The notes under the pieces are model-generated. The model saw nothing but the letters and a program-made list of their open reading frames with translations, made no database searches and was not told the origin of the DNA. From Corynebacterium freneyi (GTDB taxonomy: Bacteria > Actinomycetota > Actinomycetes > Mycobacteriales > Mycobacteriaceae): a stretch of 64,000 bases of DNA. The DNA is taken from contig NZ_CP047357.1 of assembly GCF_030408835.1 (NCBI RefSeq), positions 1,550,001 through 1,614,000 on the forward strand, read 5' to 3'. Position 1 is the stretch's first letter. Each line of letters opens with the position of its first letter. A program made the position numbers and the translations under genes. Shown here piece after piece: positions 41,263-53,444 of the stretch.

Positions 41263-41952
41263 GTGCGAGCGATTCTCTGGGACATGGACGGCAGCCTCAT
41301 CGACACCGAACCGTTGTGGGAGGTGGCGACCTACGACGTCTCCGAACGACTGGGCCGGCGACTGACCCCCGAACTGCGGGCGAAGTGCATCGGCAACACC
41401 CTGCCGGACACCATCGCGATCTGCGCCGAGCACGCCGAGGTGGAGGTCACCGACGAGGTCATCGCCCGCGAATCCGAGTTCATGGAGTCCCGCGTGGCGC
41501 AGCTCATCGCCGAACGCGGCATCCAGTGGCGCCCGGGCGTGCGCTCCATCATCGAAGAAGCGCACGACGCCGACATCCCGGTGGTGCTGGTGACCAACAC
41601 CCGCCGCCGCGTCGCCGAATACTGCATCGAGGCGATGGGCCGCGACGCCTTCACCGACACCGTCTGCGGAGATGACGTCCCCGCCGGCAAGCCCGCCCCG
41701 GACCCGTACCTGCGCGGCGCGGAAATCGCCGGCGTCGACCCGGCCGACTGCCTGGCGCTGGAGGACTCCGTCACCGGCGTCCGCTCCGCCATCGCCGCCG
41801 GCTGCCGCGTCCTGTGGGCGCCCATGCCGCAGGCCGCCCCACCGGCCGAGGCGATCGCCGAATTCGCGCCTCCCGCTGAACATCTCGACGGCGACCTCGG
41901 CGACTGGAGCCTCGACGACCTCCGCGCCGTCCACGCCCGCCTGTCCCGGTAG
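41263..41952 (+). CDS. HAD-superfamily hydrolase (beta-PGM-like)
   Basis: 229-residue phosphatase with motif [16 protein letters not shown], motif [10 protein letters not shown], motif III Lys in GKPAPDPYL and motif [14 protein letters not shown]. The helical cap sits between motifs I and II, as in beta-phosphoglucomutase-type HADs. Start GTG 41263 is set by the -10 box. It precedes hisE, the same order as in other corynebacteria (metH, HAD, hisE, hisG, aspA). The substrate is unknown. Confidence 0.9.
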   Translation: MRAILWDMDGSLIDTEPLWEVATYDVSERLGRRLTPELRAKCIGNTLPDTIAICAEHAEVEVTDEVIARESEFMESRVAQLIAERGIQWRPGVRSIIEEAHDADIPVVLVTNTRRRVAEYCIEAMGRDAFTDTVCGDDVPAGKPAPDPYLRGAEIAGVDPADCLALEDSVTGVRSAIAAGCRVLWAPMPQAAPPAEAIAEFAPPAEHLDGDLGDWSLDDLRAVHARLSR

Positions 41953-42028
41953 CCGAGGCGCCGCCCCGCCCGGGGGTCGTCCGACGCCCACCGGCCACCC
42001 TCCCGTCGCGGCGCATGGGGGCGCGTGG

Positions 42029-42034
42029 AATGAT
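42029..42034 (+). promoter_or_regulatory. -10-like box (AATGAT) of hisE
   Basis: AATGAT in TGGAATGATGG lies 7 bases before GTG 42042. Confidence 0.45.
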
Positions 42035-42041
42035 GGTGCGC

Positions 42042-42305
42042 GTGAAAAACTTCGATGATCTCTTCGCGGAACTGAAGGACAAGGCGGCCAGCCGCCCCGA
42101 GGGGTCGGGCACCGTCAAGGCGCTCGACGCCGGCGTGCATTTCCAGGGCAAGAAGATCGTGGAAGAGGCCGCCGAAGTCTGGATGGCCGCGGAGTACCAG
42201 TCCGACGACGAGCTGGCCGAGGAAATCTCGCAGCTCATGTACTGGACCCAGGTCGTCATGGTGCAGCGCGGGCTGACGCCGGAAGACATCTACAAGTACC
42301 TGTAA
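42042..42305 (+). CDS. hisE: phosphoribosyl-ATP pyrophosphatase
   Basis: 87-residue enzyme hydrolysing phosphoribosyl-ATP to phosphoribosyl-AMP, step 2 of histidine synthesis. It has the all-helical MazG-like core: [17 protein letters not shown] and [17 protein letters not shown]. Three upstream in-frame starts exist (42015, 42030, 42033); GTG 42042 was chosen from the -10 spacing and because the protein then has the normal family length. It is followed by hisG after 82 bp. Confidence 0.92.
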   Translation: MKNFDDLFAELKDKAASRPEGSGTVKALDAGVHFQGKKIVEEAAEVWMAAEYQSDDELAEEISQLMYWTQVVMVQRGLTPEDIYKYL

Positions 42306-42387
42306 ACGCCGGCGCGCCCGGCCGCGGGAAGGCGGCCCGGGCCACCGCGGCAGCGTCCCGCCGCACCGAACAACGAGGAGCAACATC

Positions 42388-43239
42388 GTGACCACCCTGC
42401 GCGTCGCAGTGCCCAACAAGGGCTCCCTGTCCGAGGCCGCCCTGGAGATTCTGCAGGAGGCCGGGTACCCGGGCCGCGGCGAGTCGAAGAGCCTCTCCGT
42501 CGCCGACGAGGCCAACGACATCGAGTTCTACTTCCTGCGTCCCAAGGACATCCCGGTCTACGTGGGCAACGGACACCTGGACCTCGGCATCACCGGCCGC
42601 GACCTGGCCGCCGATTCGCTGGCCCCGGTCACCGAGGTGCTTTCCCTCGGCTTCGGCGCGTCGACGTTCCGCTACGCCGCACCGGCCAACGAAAACTGGA
42701 CGGTGGAGGACCTGGCGGGCAAGCGCATCGCCACGTCGTACCCGAACCTGGTGCGCGAGGACCTGAAGAACCGCGGCATCGACGCCGAGGTCATCCGCCT
42801 CGACGGCGCGGTGGAGATCTCCATCCGCCTGGGCGTGGCCGACGCCATCGCCGACGTCGTCTCCACCGGACGGACGCTGCGCAAGCAGGGGCTGGCGGTC
42901 TTCGGCGATTCGCTGTGCGACTCCGAGGCCGTCGTCGTGGGCCGCCGGGACAACGAGGTCACCGAGGCGCAGCGCGTCTTCCTCGGTCGCCTCACCGGCA
43001 TCCTGCACGCGAAGAACTACATGATGATCGACTACAACATCAGCACCGCCAACCTCGAGGCGGCGACCCGCGTCACCCCGGGCCTGTCCGGTCCGACCGT
43101 GTCGCCGTTGGCCAACGAGGACTGGGTCGCCGTGCGCGCCATGGTTCCCCGCGATCTCGCGAACCCGCTGATGGACCAGCTGGCCGGACTCGGCGCGGAG
43201 GCGATCCTGGCCTCGGACATCCGCATCGCCCGCATCTAG
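42388..43239 (+). CDS. hisG: ATP phosphoribosyltransferase (long form)
   Basis: 283-residue first enzyme of histidine synthesis. [11 protein letters not shown] at the N-terminus, [21 protein letters not shown], the PRPP-binding region [18 protein letters not shown], and a C-terminal regulatory ACT-like domain (about residues 210-283; NYMMIDYNI) identify the long, histidine-inhibited form. GTG 42388 follows CGAGGAG. It is probably cotranscribed with hisE. Confidence 0.96.
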   Translation: MTTLRVAVPNKGSLSEAALEILQEAGYPGRGESKSLSVADEANDIEFYFLRPKDIPVYVGNGHLDLGITGRDLAADSLAPVTEVLSLGFGASTFRYAAPANENWTVEDLAGKRIATSYPNLVREDLKNRGIDAEVIRLDGAVEISIRLGVADAIADVVSTGRTLRKQGLAVFGDSLCDSEAVVVGRRDNEVTEAQRVFLGRLTGILHAKNYMMIDYNISTANLEAATRVTPGLSGPTVSPLANEDWVAVRAMVPRDLANPLMDQLAGLGAEAILASDIRIARI

Positions 43240-43280
43240 CGCAAAACGGGGCCCGACCAGCGTTTTTTGCGCCGCACACG

Positions 43281-43286
43281 TACAGT
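43281..43286 (+). promoter_or_regulatory. -10 box (TACAGT), leaderless aspA
   Basis: TACAGT lies 7 bases before ATG 43294. The preceding CGTTTTTTGCGC can also pair with CGCAAAACG just after the hisG stop as a weak terminator. Confidence 0.55.
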
Positions 43287-43293
43287 CGTAGGC

Positions 43294-44817
43294 ATGGGCC
43301 CCGATACGAACACGCACCGAACGTCCGCCACTCGCACCGAAACCGATCTGCTCGGTCAGCGCGAAGTCCCCGCCGACGCCTACTACGGCATCCACACCTT
43401 GCGCGCCGTCGAGAACTTTCCCATCTCCGGCACGACCGTCAACGACGTCCCGGAGTTCATCCGGGGCATGGTGATGGTGAAGAAGGCCGCGGCGATCGCC
43501 AACCGCCGCGTCCACACCATTCCCACCGACGTCGCCGACGCGATCATCTGGGCGTGCGACCAGGTGCTGGTCAACCACCGCTGCATGGATCAGTTCCCGA
43601 TCGACCTGTTCCAGGGCGGCGCCGGCACCAGCGTGAACATGAACACCAACGAGGTCATCGCCAACCTCGCCCTGGAGTACCTCGGCTTCCCGCGCGGCCG
43701 CTATGACGTGGTCAACCCCAACGACGACGTCAACCAGTGCCAGTCCACCAACGACGCCTACCCGACCGGGTTCCGGCTGGCGGTGCACATCGCCATGACC
43801 GGTCTGATGGCCGAGATGGACGAGCTCGAGTACGCGCTGCACGCCAAGGGCGACGAGTTCAACGACATCATCACGATGGGCCGCACGCAGCTGCAGGACG
43901 CCGTGCCCATGACGCTGGGGCAGGCGTTCCACGCGTTCGCCAACAACCTCGCCGAAGAGCACGCGGTCATCCAGGAGGCCGCCGACAATCTGCTGGAGGT
44001 CAATCTCGGGGCGACGGCGATCGGCACCGGCGTCAACGCCCCGTCCGGGTACCGCCAGGCGGTGGTGCAGGCGCTCGGCGAGGTCACCGGCCTGTCGGTG
44101 TCGTCGGCGAAGGACCTCATCGAGGCGACGTCGGACACCGGCGGCTACGTCAACGCCCATTCGGCGCTCAAGCGCGCGGCGATGAAGCTGTCGAAGATGT
44201 GCAACGACCTGCGTCTGCTGTCCTCCGGGCCGCGCGCGGGCCTCAACGAGATCAACCTGCCCGAGCGGCAGGCGGGGTCGTCGATCATGCCGGCGAAGGT
44301 CAACCCGGTCATTCCCGAGGTGGTCAACCAGGTGTGCTTCAAAGTCTTCGGCAACGATCTGACGTTGTCGATGGCCGCGGAGGCGGGGCAGCTGCAGCTC
44401 AACGTGATGGAGCCGGTCATCGCGCAGTGCCTGTTCGAGTCGATGTCCCTGCTGCGCCGCGCGTCGAAGACCCTGCGGACCCTGTGCATCGAGGGCATCA
44501 CCGCCAACGCGGACGTGTGCCGGGCGTACGTGGACAATTCCATCGGCATCGTGACGTACCTGAACCCGGTCATCGGCCACCACGAGGGAGACATGATCGG
44601 CCGGGAGGCCGCCGCCGGCGGCAGGGGCGTGCGCGAGTTGGTGTTGGAGAAGGGGCTTCTCGACGAAGCCGAACTCGATCGCGTCCTGTCCACCGACAAC
44701 CTCATGCACCCGGAGTACCGCGGCAAGCGCTATGTGGCGGGGGAGACCCGCCTGTCCGAGCTGGGGCTTGACGACGATGCCGGGCGCGATGCCGATGCCG
44801 GGGGCGCCGTCGACTGA
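43294..44817 (+). CDS. aspA: aspartate ammonia-lyase
   Basis: 507-residue fumarase/aspartase superfamily enzyme converting aspartate to fumarate and ammonia. Signature [15 protein letters not shown] (about residues 329-343) with the catalytic Ser, [24 protein letters not shown] and [15 protein letters not shown] are all intact. The N-terminus [21 protein letters not shown] separates aspartase from fumarase C. ATG 43294 is set by the -10 box. A short Asp/Ala-rich tail follows the conserved end. It lies directly after hisG, as in other corynebacteria. Confidence 0.95.
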   Translation: MGPDTNTHRTSATRTETDLLGQREVPADAYYGIHTLRAVENFPISGTTVNDVPEFIRGMVMVKKAAAIANRRVHTIPTDVADAIIWACDQVLVNHRCMDQFPIDLFQGGAGTSVNMNTNEVIANLALEYLGFPRGRYDVVNPNDDVNQCQSTNDAYPTGFRLAVHIAMTGLMAEMDELEYALHAKGDEFNDIITMGRTQLQDAVPMTLGQAFHAFANNLAEEHAVIQEAADNLLEVNLGATAIGTGVNAPSGYRQAVVQALGEVTGLSVSSAKDLIEATSDTGGYVNAHSALKRAAMKLSKMCNDLRLLSSGPRAGLNEINLPERQAGSSIMPAKVNPVIPEVVNQVCFKVFGNDLTLSMAAEAGQLQLNVMEPVIAQCLFESMSLLRRASKTLRTLCIEGITANADVCRAYVDNSIGIVTYLNPVIGHHEGDMIGREAAAGGRGVRELVLEKGLLDEAELDRVLSTDNLMHPEYRGKRYVAGETRLSELGLDDDAGRDADAGGAVD

Positions 44818-44836
44818 ACCGGTCTTCGGCCGTCTC

Positions 44837-45427
44837 TCAGTCGATGCCGGCGGAGATGAACGAGAAGGCGTCGTCAAGCATCTGCCGCGTGGTGCGGCCG
44901 GCGGCGAGTTCGCCGTCGCGCACCGCCTCGAACACCACGCTCGACGCCGACAGGCACATGTGGATGAGCGTCTGAGCCTCGAACGGGGACAGCCCGCCGC
45001 CCGACCGCTCGACGATCGCCCCGCGCAGCCCCCGGAAAATGCGGTGCGCGCGGTCACCGCCGTCCGGGCCGAGCCCCACGATGACGTGCTCGGCGACGGT
45101 GACCAGATTCGGCACCGACGCGATGTCCTCGACGGGCCGGTCGTACATCGCGACGATGATGCCGCGCAGCACCTCGAACGGCGACTGCTCCGCCGGGGCC
45201 GAGCGCATCGCCGCTTCCCACCCGTCGATCTTTTCCTCGATGAAGTGCAGGAAGGCGTCCTCGCGGGCGGCGAAATAATTGTGGAACGTGCGGGTGGACA
45301 CCCCGGCGCGCGACGCGATGGCCGCGACCGTGGCACCCTCGTCGCCTTCGGCCACCAGCAGCGCCACCGCCGCCGTGGCCAGGCTGTTCTTGGTCTGCAG
45401 CTTCTTCTGCTCGCGCAGTCCGGACAT
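44837..45427 (-). CDS. TetR-family regulator
   Basis: 196-residue TetR-type repressor. The N-terminal HTH is at about residues 25-52 (TVAAIASRAGVSTRTFHNYF). The helical ligand domain is unrecognised in detail. It lies 76 bp after the MMPL transporter gene on the same strand, so both are probably one operon and the transporter a regulatory target. A palindrome next to the transporter -10 box (48018-48034) is a candidate operator. It is convergent with aspA. Confidence 0.9.
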   Translation of the reverse strand: MSGLREQKKLQTKNSLATAAVALLVAEGDEGATVAAIASRAGVSTRTFHNYFAAREDAFLHFIEEKIDGWEAAMRSAPAEQSPFEVLRGIIVAMYDRPVEDIASVPNLVTVAEHVIVGLGPDGGDRAHRIFRGLRGAIVERSGGGLSPFEAQTLIHMCLSASSVVFEAVRDGELAAGRTTRQMLDDAFSFISAGID

Positions 45428-45503
45428 GGCCCCGCACCCTTCCGTTCCTCGCCGTCGCCCGCGCGGAGGGCCCGCGCGATCGGGCGTGTTCCCGTTGAAC
45501 GTA

Positions 45504-47891
45504 TCAGGCCCCGGAATCGGCGGAATCGACCTTTTCCACCGGCGTGGCGGGCGGGGCGGCGACGTCGAGCGACTCGCCTTCGATGTCCGCCTTCGGCAGC
45601 ACCTTGTCCAGCCATGCCGGGATCTTCCAGGCACGCTCGTCGAGCAGGAACATCGTCGCCGGAATGATGGTCATGCGGACGATGAACGCATCGAGCAGCA
45701 CCGCCAGGGCCAGGGCGAAGCCCATGACCTTGATGAAAGGTTCGTCCATGAGCATGAACGCCGCGAACACCGAGATCATGATCAGCGCCGCCGCGGTGAC
45801 CACGCGGGCGCCGTGCTTGAAGCCGTTGGCCGTCGCGTTGCCCGCGGTCTTGCCGTGCGCCCAGCCCTCGCGCATGCGGGTGACCAGGAATACCTGGTAG
45901 TCCATGGCCAGCCCGAACACGATGCCGATGAGCATGATCGGCAGGAAGCTGATCAGCGGCTGCGGGTCGGACACGATGCCCAGCCAGCCCTCCTGCCAAA
46001 GGGCGACGGTCAGGCCGATGGTCGCGGCGACCGACAGTCCGAAGCCAAGCGCCGCCAGCAGCGGCACCCACAGCGAACGGAACACGACCATGAGCAGCAG
46101 GAACGCCAGCACCATGATGATGGCGACGTACGGCACCAGAACGTCGGACAGGCGCTCGGAAATGTCCTCGTAGATGGGGGAGACGCCGGTGACGGAGTAC
46201 GTGGCCGGGGTTTCCTCCTCGAAGGAGGCCTCGCCCGCGCGGATGTTCTCCAGCACCTCGGCGGCGCGCGGATCGGTGGCGCCGACCTCGGGGGTGATCA
46301 GGACCTGCGCGGCGGTACCGTCCTCGGAGATTCCGACGACCTGAGCGTTGACCACCCCGTCGATGCCCTGGATGTGGGCCGCCGCCTGGGCGTGGATCAT
46401 GGGCAGCTGCGCGGGATCGACGTCGGCGGCGGAGGAGTCGCCGACCTCCACCAGCGCCACCATCGGCGCGTTGCGGCCGGGACCGAAGGCCTCGTCGATC
46501 GTCTCGTAGGCGATGCGGTTGGGGGTGCCCGGGGCCGCGGACCCGTCGGAGGGCATGGCCAGGCGCAGCTGGGTGGCCGGAATCGCGGCGAGCGCCAGCA
46601 CGATGACGCCGCCGAGGAGGAACGCCACCGGGCGGGCGCGGATCATGCGGACCCACTTCAGGCCCATAGTCGGCTTCTCGTCCTCCGGGTCCGGCGCCTT
46701 GACGAACGGAGCACGGGCCGCGAAGACCTTCGTGCCCACCGCGCCGAGGATCGCCGGCAACAGCGTGACGGCCACGAGCACGGCGATGAAAACGGTCGCG
46801 GCGGCGGAAAACGCCATCGCGGTGAGGAAGTCGATGCCGATGATCGACAAGGCGACCAACGCGATGATGACGGTCATGCCCGCGAACACCACCGCCGTAC
46901 CGGCCTTGCCGACGGCGAGCCCCGCCAAATGGGCCCGCTGGCGGAACGGGATTCCGCGCAGTTCGTCGGCAAGCTCCTTCGGCTCGAGGTCGTTGCCGCC
47001 GACGTGGAGCACCAGCTCATTGCGGAAACGGGACAGGATGAACAGGGCGTAGTCGATGCCCACCGCCAGGCCGATCATGACGGCCAGCGTGGGCGTCATC
47101 GACGCGATGGAATCGGTGACCGACGTCGCCGCGTACACGCCCGCGATGCCGATGCCGACGCCGATGACGCCGGTCAACAGGGGCAGCCCGGCGGCGACGA
47201 AGGAACCGAAGGTGATGATGAGCACCATCGCGGCCACGGCGATGCCGACCAGCTCGGAGACGAACGACAGCTCGTTGGTCTGGAAGACGTTGCCGGCGTA
47301 GGAGATGTCCAGTGCGCCGTCGTCATGGTCGTCGACGACGGCGGCGAACGCGTCCTTGGCGTCGCCGGTGACGCCCATCGCCCCCTCGGCGTCGAAGGTG
47401 ACGGTGACCGTGCCGGTGGCCTTGTCCGCGGACAGCGGGGACACGGCGGCGATGTTGGCGTCGATCTGCTCCTGCGGCACGCCCTGGCCGGCGTACTGCT
47501 CGTTCATCTGCTGGGCGACGCCGCCGGCGGCGAGCACGGGGGAGACCAGCGCGTCGGTGTCGGCGAGCACGTCGAGCCCGCGCAGGTCGGCGACGAATGC
47601 GTCGACTTCGGCGGAGACGTCGGGGTCGGTGAGTGCGGCGCCGTCGCGGGCCTGGATGACCACGGTGCCGGTGGGCGCGTCGAGCGCGTTGCCCTCGCCG
47701 GGGAAGCGCTCCTGGATTCGTTCCTGGGTCTCCACCGACTCGAGGCCTTCGATGGTGAAGGTGTTGCTCATCGGTTGGGTCAGCGTCGCGGCGGCGGTGC
47801 CGGCGCCGAGAATCAGCAGCAGCCAGACGGCGATGAATCGCCATCGATGGAGGTAGGCCGACCGGCCCACCTTGTACAGGAATGTCGCCAT
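45504..47891 (-). CDS. MMPL-family RND transporter
   Basis: 795-residue MMPL transporter. Two repeats each have a first helix, a large extracytoplasmic loop and five more helices, twelve in all (first helix about residues 16-38; loops about 45-190 and 400-540). Characteristic patterns are GLAVGIDYALFILSRFRNEL and IGIVFGLAMDYQVFLVTRMREG, the latter two carrying the Asp-Tyr pairs thought to relay protons. ATG 47891 (MATFLYKVGR) was preferred to GTG 47939, which lacks an RBS. Related proteins export trehalose lipids or drugs. Linkage to a TetR gene favours an inducible exporter, but the substrate is unknown. Confidence 0.9.
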   Translation of the reverse strand: MATFLYKVGRSAYLHRWRFIAVWLLLILGAGTAAATLTQPMSNTFTIEGLESVETQERIQERFPGEGNALDAPTGTVVIQARDGAALTDPDVSAEVDAFVADLRGLDVLADTDALVSPVLAAGGVAQQMNEQYAGQGVPQEQIDANIAAVSPLSADKATGTVTVTFDAEGAMGVTGDAKDAFAAVVDDHDDGALDISYAGNVFQTNELSFVSELVGIAVAAMVLIITFGSFVAAGLPLLTGVIGVGIGIAGVYAATSVTDSIASMTPTLAVMIGLAVGIDYALFILSRFRNELVLHVGGNDLEPKELADELRGIPFRQRAHLAGLAVGKAGTAVVFAGMTVIIALVALSIIGIDFLTAMAFSAAATVFIAVLVAVTLLPAILGAVGTKVFAARAPFVKAPDPEDEKPTMGLKWVRMIRARPVAFLLGGVIVLALAAIPATQLRLAMPSDGSAAPGTPNRIAYETIDEAFGPGRNAPMVALVEVGDSSAADVDPAQLPMIHAQAAAHIQGIDGVVNAQVVGISEDGTAAQVLITPEVGATDPRAAEVLENIRAGEASFEEETPATYSVTGVSPIYEDISERLSDVLVPYVAIIMVLAFLLLMVVFRSLWVPLLAALGFGLSVAATIGLTVALWQEGWLGIVSDPQPLISFLPIMLIGIVFGLAMDYQVFLVTRMREGWAHGKTAGNATANGFKHGARVVTAAALIMISVFAAFMLMDEPFIKVMGFALALAVLLDAFIVRMTIIPATMFLLDERAWKIPAWLDKVLPKADIEGESLDVAAPPATPVEKVDSADSGA

Positions 47892-48011
47892 GCGGGGCGG
47901 CCCCTCTTTCGTCGTCGTGTCGGCGGGGTTCGCGGACACGCCGCGTTCGGTGCTCGTCCAGTGCTTTACGCCGCTGCTTTACGACGTTCGCGTCCCCCTG
48001 TCAGCCACCTC

Positions 48012-48034
48012 AGAATATTGCAGTGCTCATGCAA
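48012..48034 (-). promoter_or_regulatory. -10 box with adjacent palindrome upstream of the MMPL gene
   Basis: On the minus strand TATTCT (48012-48017) is immediately preceded by the imperfect palindrome TTGCATGAGCACTGCAA (48018-48034), a possible TetR operator. It is about 120 bases before the MMPL start. Confidence 0.4.
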
Positions 48035-48091
48035 GTCCCAAGGCGGGCGCCCCGCGGTGTGCGCATTCTCACGCACGGTCGACGACGGTGA

Positions 48092-49981
<1,890 letters not shown>

Positions 49982-50006
49982 CGCCATATCCCGATCTTCG
50001 GGTGAG

Positions 50007-50012
50007 TAACCT
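50007..50012 (+). promoter_or_regulatory. -10 box (TAACCT), leaderless arc
   Basis: TAACCT lies 7 bases before ATG 50020. Confidence 0.6.
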
Positions 50013-50019
50013 GGGATTC

Positions 50020-51750
50020 ATGACCACCCCCGCCGACACCATCCGCGATCTCCGGCAGAAGAACCGCACGTTGGGCGCGCGCAACGAAAAGCTCGTGGAG
50101 CTGCTGCGCGAGTCGCGCGACCAGCTGACGCTGTTGCGCCAGGACCTCGAGCAGATGACCAATCCGCCGAGCACGTACGGCATCTTCCTGGAACCCGCGA
50201 AGGGCAAGATCGACGACCCGAACGGCCCGATCGAGCAGACCGGCGGGTCGAGCCGGCCCGCGCAGGCGGCGGAGGTGTGGACGGGCAACCGCCGCATGCG
50301 GCTCAACGTCCTGCGCAGCCTCGACGTCGCCGACTTCAAGCCAGGCACGATGGTCCGCCTCACCGACGGCAATCTCGTCGTCGAGGACTGCGGCTACCCC
50401 GACCACGGCGACCTCGCGCTGGTGCGCGAAACGCTGCCCGACCGGAAGCGGGTGTTGGCGACGGACCACCATGGGGAGGAGTTCGTCGTAAAGCTCGCCG
50501 GCGACCTGCAGGCGAAGGTCGGCGACACGGTGCTCATCGACCGCAAGTCCGGCCACGCCTTCGAGGTGATCCCGAAGGCCGAGGTCGAAAACCTCGTGCT
50601 GGAGGAAATCCCCGACGTCGAATACTCCGACATCGGCGGCCTGAAGCGGCAGATCGCGCAGATCCACGACGCGGTGGAGATGCCGTTCCTGCACCCGGAG
50701 CTGTTCACCCGCTACCGGCTGCGGCCCCCGAAGGGCGTGCTGCTGTACGGCCCGCCCGGCAACGGCAAGACGCTCATCGCCAAGGCGGTGGCCAATTCTC
50801 TGGCCCGCAAGATCGCCCTGAACCAGGGCCACTCGGAGGAGGAGGCGCGCCGGGCGCAGTCGTACTTCCTCAACGTCAAGGGCCCGGAGCTGCTGAACAA
50901 GTTCGTCGGCGAGACGGAGCGGCAGATCCGCCTGATCTTCGACCGCGCCCGCGACATCGCCGAGGCCGGCCGCCCGGTCATCGTCTTCTTCGACGAGATG
51001 GACTCGATTTTCCGCACCCGCGGTTCGGGCGTCAGCTCGGACATGGAGAACACGGTGGTTCCGCAGCTGCTGGCGGAGCTCGACGGCGTGGAGGGGCTGG
51101 AAAACGTCATCGTCATCGGCGCGTCGAACCGCGAGGAGATGATCGACCCGGCGATCCTGCGCCCGGGCCGACTGGACGTGAAGATCCGCATCGAGCGCCC
51201 CGACGAGGAGGCGGCGAAGGACATCTTCACCAAGTACCTGACGCCGGACCTGCCGTATTCGGCTGCGGAGATCGAGCGCCACGGCGGCGTCGAGGAGCTG
51301 GTGGCCGCGTTGACGGATTCGGTGGTCGAGCGGATGTACCGGACGAGCCCGGAAAACGAGTACGTGCGCATCCGCTATGCCGACGGGTCCAGCGAGATGC
51401 TGTACTTCCGCGACTTCAATTCGGGCGCGATGATCGCCAACATCGTCGACCGCGCGAAGAAGCACGCCATCAAGGCGGTCATTTCCGGTGCCGGCGAGGG
51501 CATCACCGAGGAGCATCTGCTGCGTGCGGTGGGCGAGGAGTTCGCCGAGAACGAGGATCTGCCCAACACGTCGAATCCGGACGAGTGGGCCCGCATTTCG
51601 GGCCGGCCGACGGGTCGCGTCGTCGACGTGCAGGTCATCCAGCATCAGCACGTCCACGAGGACGCCGAGTTCGGGGTGCTCGGATCGGCGTCGGATTCGG
51701 GGCGGGGTTTTTCGCTTGACGACGGTCCGCGCGAGGGCGCGGGGGAGTAG
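50020..51750 (+). CDS. arc: AAA ATPase ARC (Mpa homologue)
   Basis: 576-residue AAA ATPase forming rings that unfold pupylated proteins. The N-terminal coiled coil (about residues 5-50) binds Pup in homologues. OB domains (about 70-215) precede one AAA module: Walker A GPPGNGKT (about 247-254), Walker B VIVFFDEMD and the arginine-finger region ILRPGRLD. The end reads SLDDGPREGAGE; the C-terminal GQYL-like tail that docks mycobacterial Mpa on the 20S proteasome is missing, in line with the lack of prcBA here. In Corynebacterium glutamicum ARC acts without a proteasome, for example on ferritin. Confidence 0.96.
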   Translation: MTTPADTIRDLRQKNRTLGARNEKLVELLRESRDQLTLLRQDLEQMTNPPSTYGIFLEPAKGKIDDPNGPIEQTGGSSRPAQAAEVWTGNRRMRLNVLRSLDVADFKPGTMVRLTDGNLVVEDCGYPDHGDLALVRETLPDRKRVLATDHHGEEFVVKLAGDLQAKVGDTVLIDRKSGHAFEVIPKAEVENLVLEEIPDVEYSDIGGLKRQIAQIHDAVEMPFLHPELFTRYRLRPPKGVLLYGPPGNGKTLIAKAVANSLARKIALNQGHSEEEARRAQSYFLNVKGPELLNKFVGETERQIRLIFDRARDIAEAGRPVIVFFDEMDSIFRTRGSGVSSDMENTVVPQLLAELDGVEGLENVIVIGASNREEMIDPAILRPGRLDVKIRIERPDEEAAKDIFTKYLTPDLPYSAAEIERHGGVEELVAALTDSVVERMYRTSPENEYVRIRYADGSSEMLYFRDFNSGAMIANIVDRAKKHAIKAVISGAGEGITEEHLLRAVGEEFAENEDLPNTSNPDEWARISGRPTGRVVDVQVIQHQHVHEDAEFGVLGSASDSGRGFSLDDGPREGAGE

Positions 51751-51759
51751 GAGCGGCAC

Positions 51760-53355
51760 ATGGCGCGCGTAGTGGGCACCGAAATCGAATACGGCATCAC
51801 GTCGCCGGGCAAGCCGGAGCTCAGCCCGATCCTGACGTCGACGAAGGCCGTGCTGGCGTATGCCGAGGAGCACTCGGGAGGGCTGGACCGCCGCACCCGG
51901 TGGGATTACGAACCGGAGTCGCCGTTGCGCGATTCCCGCGGCTTCGACCTGCGCCGTTACCGCATGGCACCGGTCGTCGACCCCAATGCGTTGGGCGCGG
52001 CGAACCTGATCCTGGTCAACGGGGCGCGGTTCTACGTCGACCACGCCCATCCGGAGTATTCGGCGCCGGAGACGACGTCGGCGTACGACGCGCTGGTGGC
52101 GGACCTCGCCGGGGACCGGATCATGTTCGAGGCGGCGCAGCTGGCCGGGCGCGGCGCGACGGCCGACGCGGCGGACGGCGAGGCGGGCGACGGATCGGGC
52201 GGTTCCGATGACGACGCCGAGCCGGTCGAGCTGAAGATCTATCGCAACAACGTCGACGGCAAGGGCGCCAGCTACGGGGCGCACGAGAACTACCGGTTCC
52301 GGCGGGACACCGACTTCGACGCGATCATCGCGGGCCTGACGCCGTTTTTCGTCACCCGGCAGGTGTTCACCGGTTCCGGGCGCGTCGGGCTGGGGCAGAA
52401 GGGCCAGGAGCCCGGGTTCCAGATCTCGCAGCGCGCCGACTACATCGAAACCGAGGTGTCGCTGGAGACGACGCTCAACCGCGGCATCATCAACACCCGC
52501 GACGAACCGCACGCCGACGCCGACCACTGGCGACGGCTGCACGTGATCATCGGCGACGCCAACCTGTCGCAGACGGCGACGCTGCTGAAGCTGGGCACCA
52601 CGTCGCTGGTGCTCGACGCCATCGAGGACGGGGTCGACTTCTCGGACCTTGCGCTTCGCGATCCGGTCTCCGACGTCCAGCGCGTGTCCCGCGACCTGAC
52701 GTGCACGGTGAAGCTGCAGCTCGACGACCACGTCACGCACCTGACGGCCATCGAGATCCAGCGCCGCTACCTCGAGCGCGTCGCCCCGTATGCGGCGAAG
52801 TCGGACGAGGCCACCGGCGCGACCGGCGTGAAGTCGGCGGCGCACGTCGTCAAGCTGTGGGGCGAGGTCCTCGACCTGCTCGAAGCGGATCCGCTGTCCA
52901 CGGCCCACCTGCTGGACTGGACCGCGAAACTCAAGCTCATGGAGGGCCTGCGCGCCCGGGCCGGCATCGGCTGGGATCACCCGAAACTGGCGCTCATCGA
53001 CATCCAGTACTCGGACATCGACCCGGCCCGGGGTCTGTACCACGCGCTCGTGCGCCGCGGCGCCATGCGCACCATCGTCGACGACGCCGAAGTCGAACGC
53101 GCCATCACCCACGCGCCCGAAACAACCCGCGCCTACCTGCGCGGCGGGCTGCTGCGCCGCTTCAGCGACGACGTCGCCGCGGCCAGCTGGGACAGCGCGA
53201 TCGTCGACGTGGGCGATGAAATGGTCAAACTGTCGCTGAGCGACGTCTCCGGACTGGGGGCGGACACCGTCGGAAAGCTCCTGGAGGAGTCCCCCGACAT
53301 CGCGAGCCTGGTTGCCGGTCTCCGGGAGCGCGGGCTGGCAGGATTGACCCGGTAG
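51760..53355 (+). CDS. dop: Dop (depupylase / Pup deamidase homologue)
   Basis: 531-residue member of the carboxylate-amine ligase superfamily. VVGTEIEYGI at the N-terminus holds the metal-binding Glu, with FYVDHAHPEYSAPE, YRNNVDGKGASYGAHENY and INTRDEPHAD following. An Asp/Gly-rich insertion at about residues 128-150 corresponds to the Dop loop that distinguishes Dop from PafA. Because Pup here already ends in Glu, depupylation is the likely main activity. It starts 9 bp after arc. Confidence 0.95.
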   Translation: MARVVGTEIEYGITSPGKPELSPILTSTKAVLAYAEEHSGGLDRRTRWDYEPESPLRDSRGFDLRRYRMAPVVDPNALGAANLILVNGARFYVDHAHPEYSAPETTSAYDALVADLAGDRIMFEAAQLAGRGATADAADGEAGDGSGGSDDDAEPVELKIYRNNVDGKGASYGAHENYRFRRDTDFDAIIAGLTPFFVTRQVFTGSGRVGLGQKGQEPGFQISQRADYIETEVSLETTLNRGIINTRDEPHADADHWRRLHVIIGDANLSQTATLLKLGTTSLVLDAIEDGVDFSDLALRDPVSDVQRVSRDLTCTVKLQLDDHVTHLTAIEIQRRYLERVAPYAAKSDEATGATGVKSAAHVVKLWGEVLDLLEADPLSTAHLLDWTAKLKLMEGLRARAGIGWDHPKLALIDIQYSDIDPARGLYHALVRRGAMRTIVDDAEVERAITHAPETTRAYLRGGLLRRFSDDVAAASWDSAIVDVGDEMVKLSLSDVSGLGADTVGKLLEESPDIASLVAGLRERGLAGLTR

Positions 53356-53444
53356 AGCCACGACGCGCGGGCGACGAACCGCGCGACGGCGAGAACAAGC
53401 AACGGCAATAGACAAACGACGGCAACGAACACGAGGAGAGCACC

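Noticed and set aside
43240..43272. Strong terminator after hisG
   Set aside because: CGCAAAACG and CGTTTTTTGCG can pair imperfectly, but the stem is bulged and overlaps the aspA promoter, so it is mentioned only in passing.
42256..46656. A very long minus-strand frame across hisG, aspA and the TetR/MMPL genes
   Set aside because: It overlaps several well-supported genes and shows no family motif.
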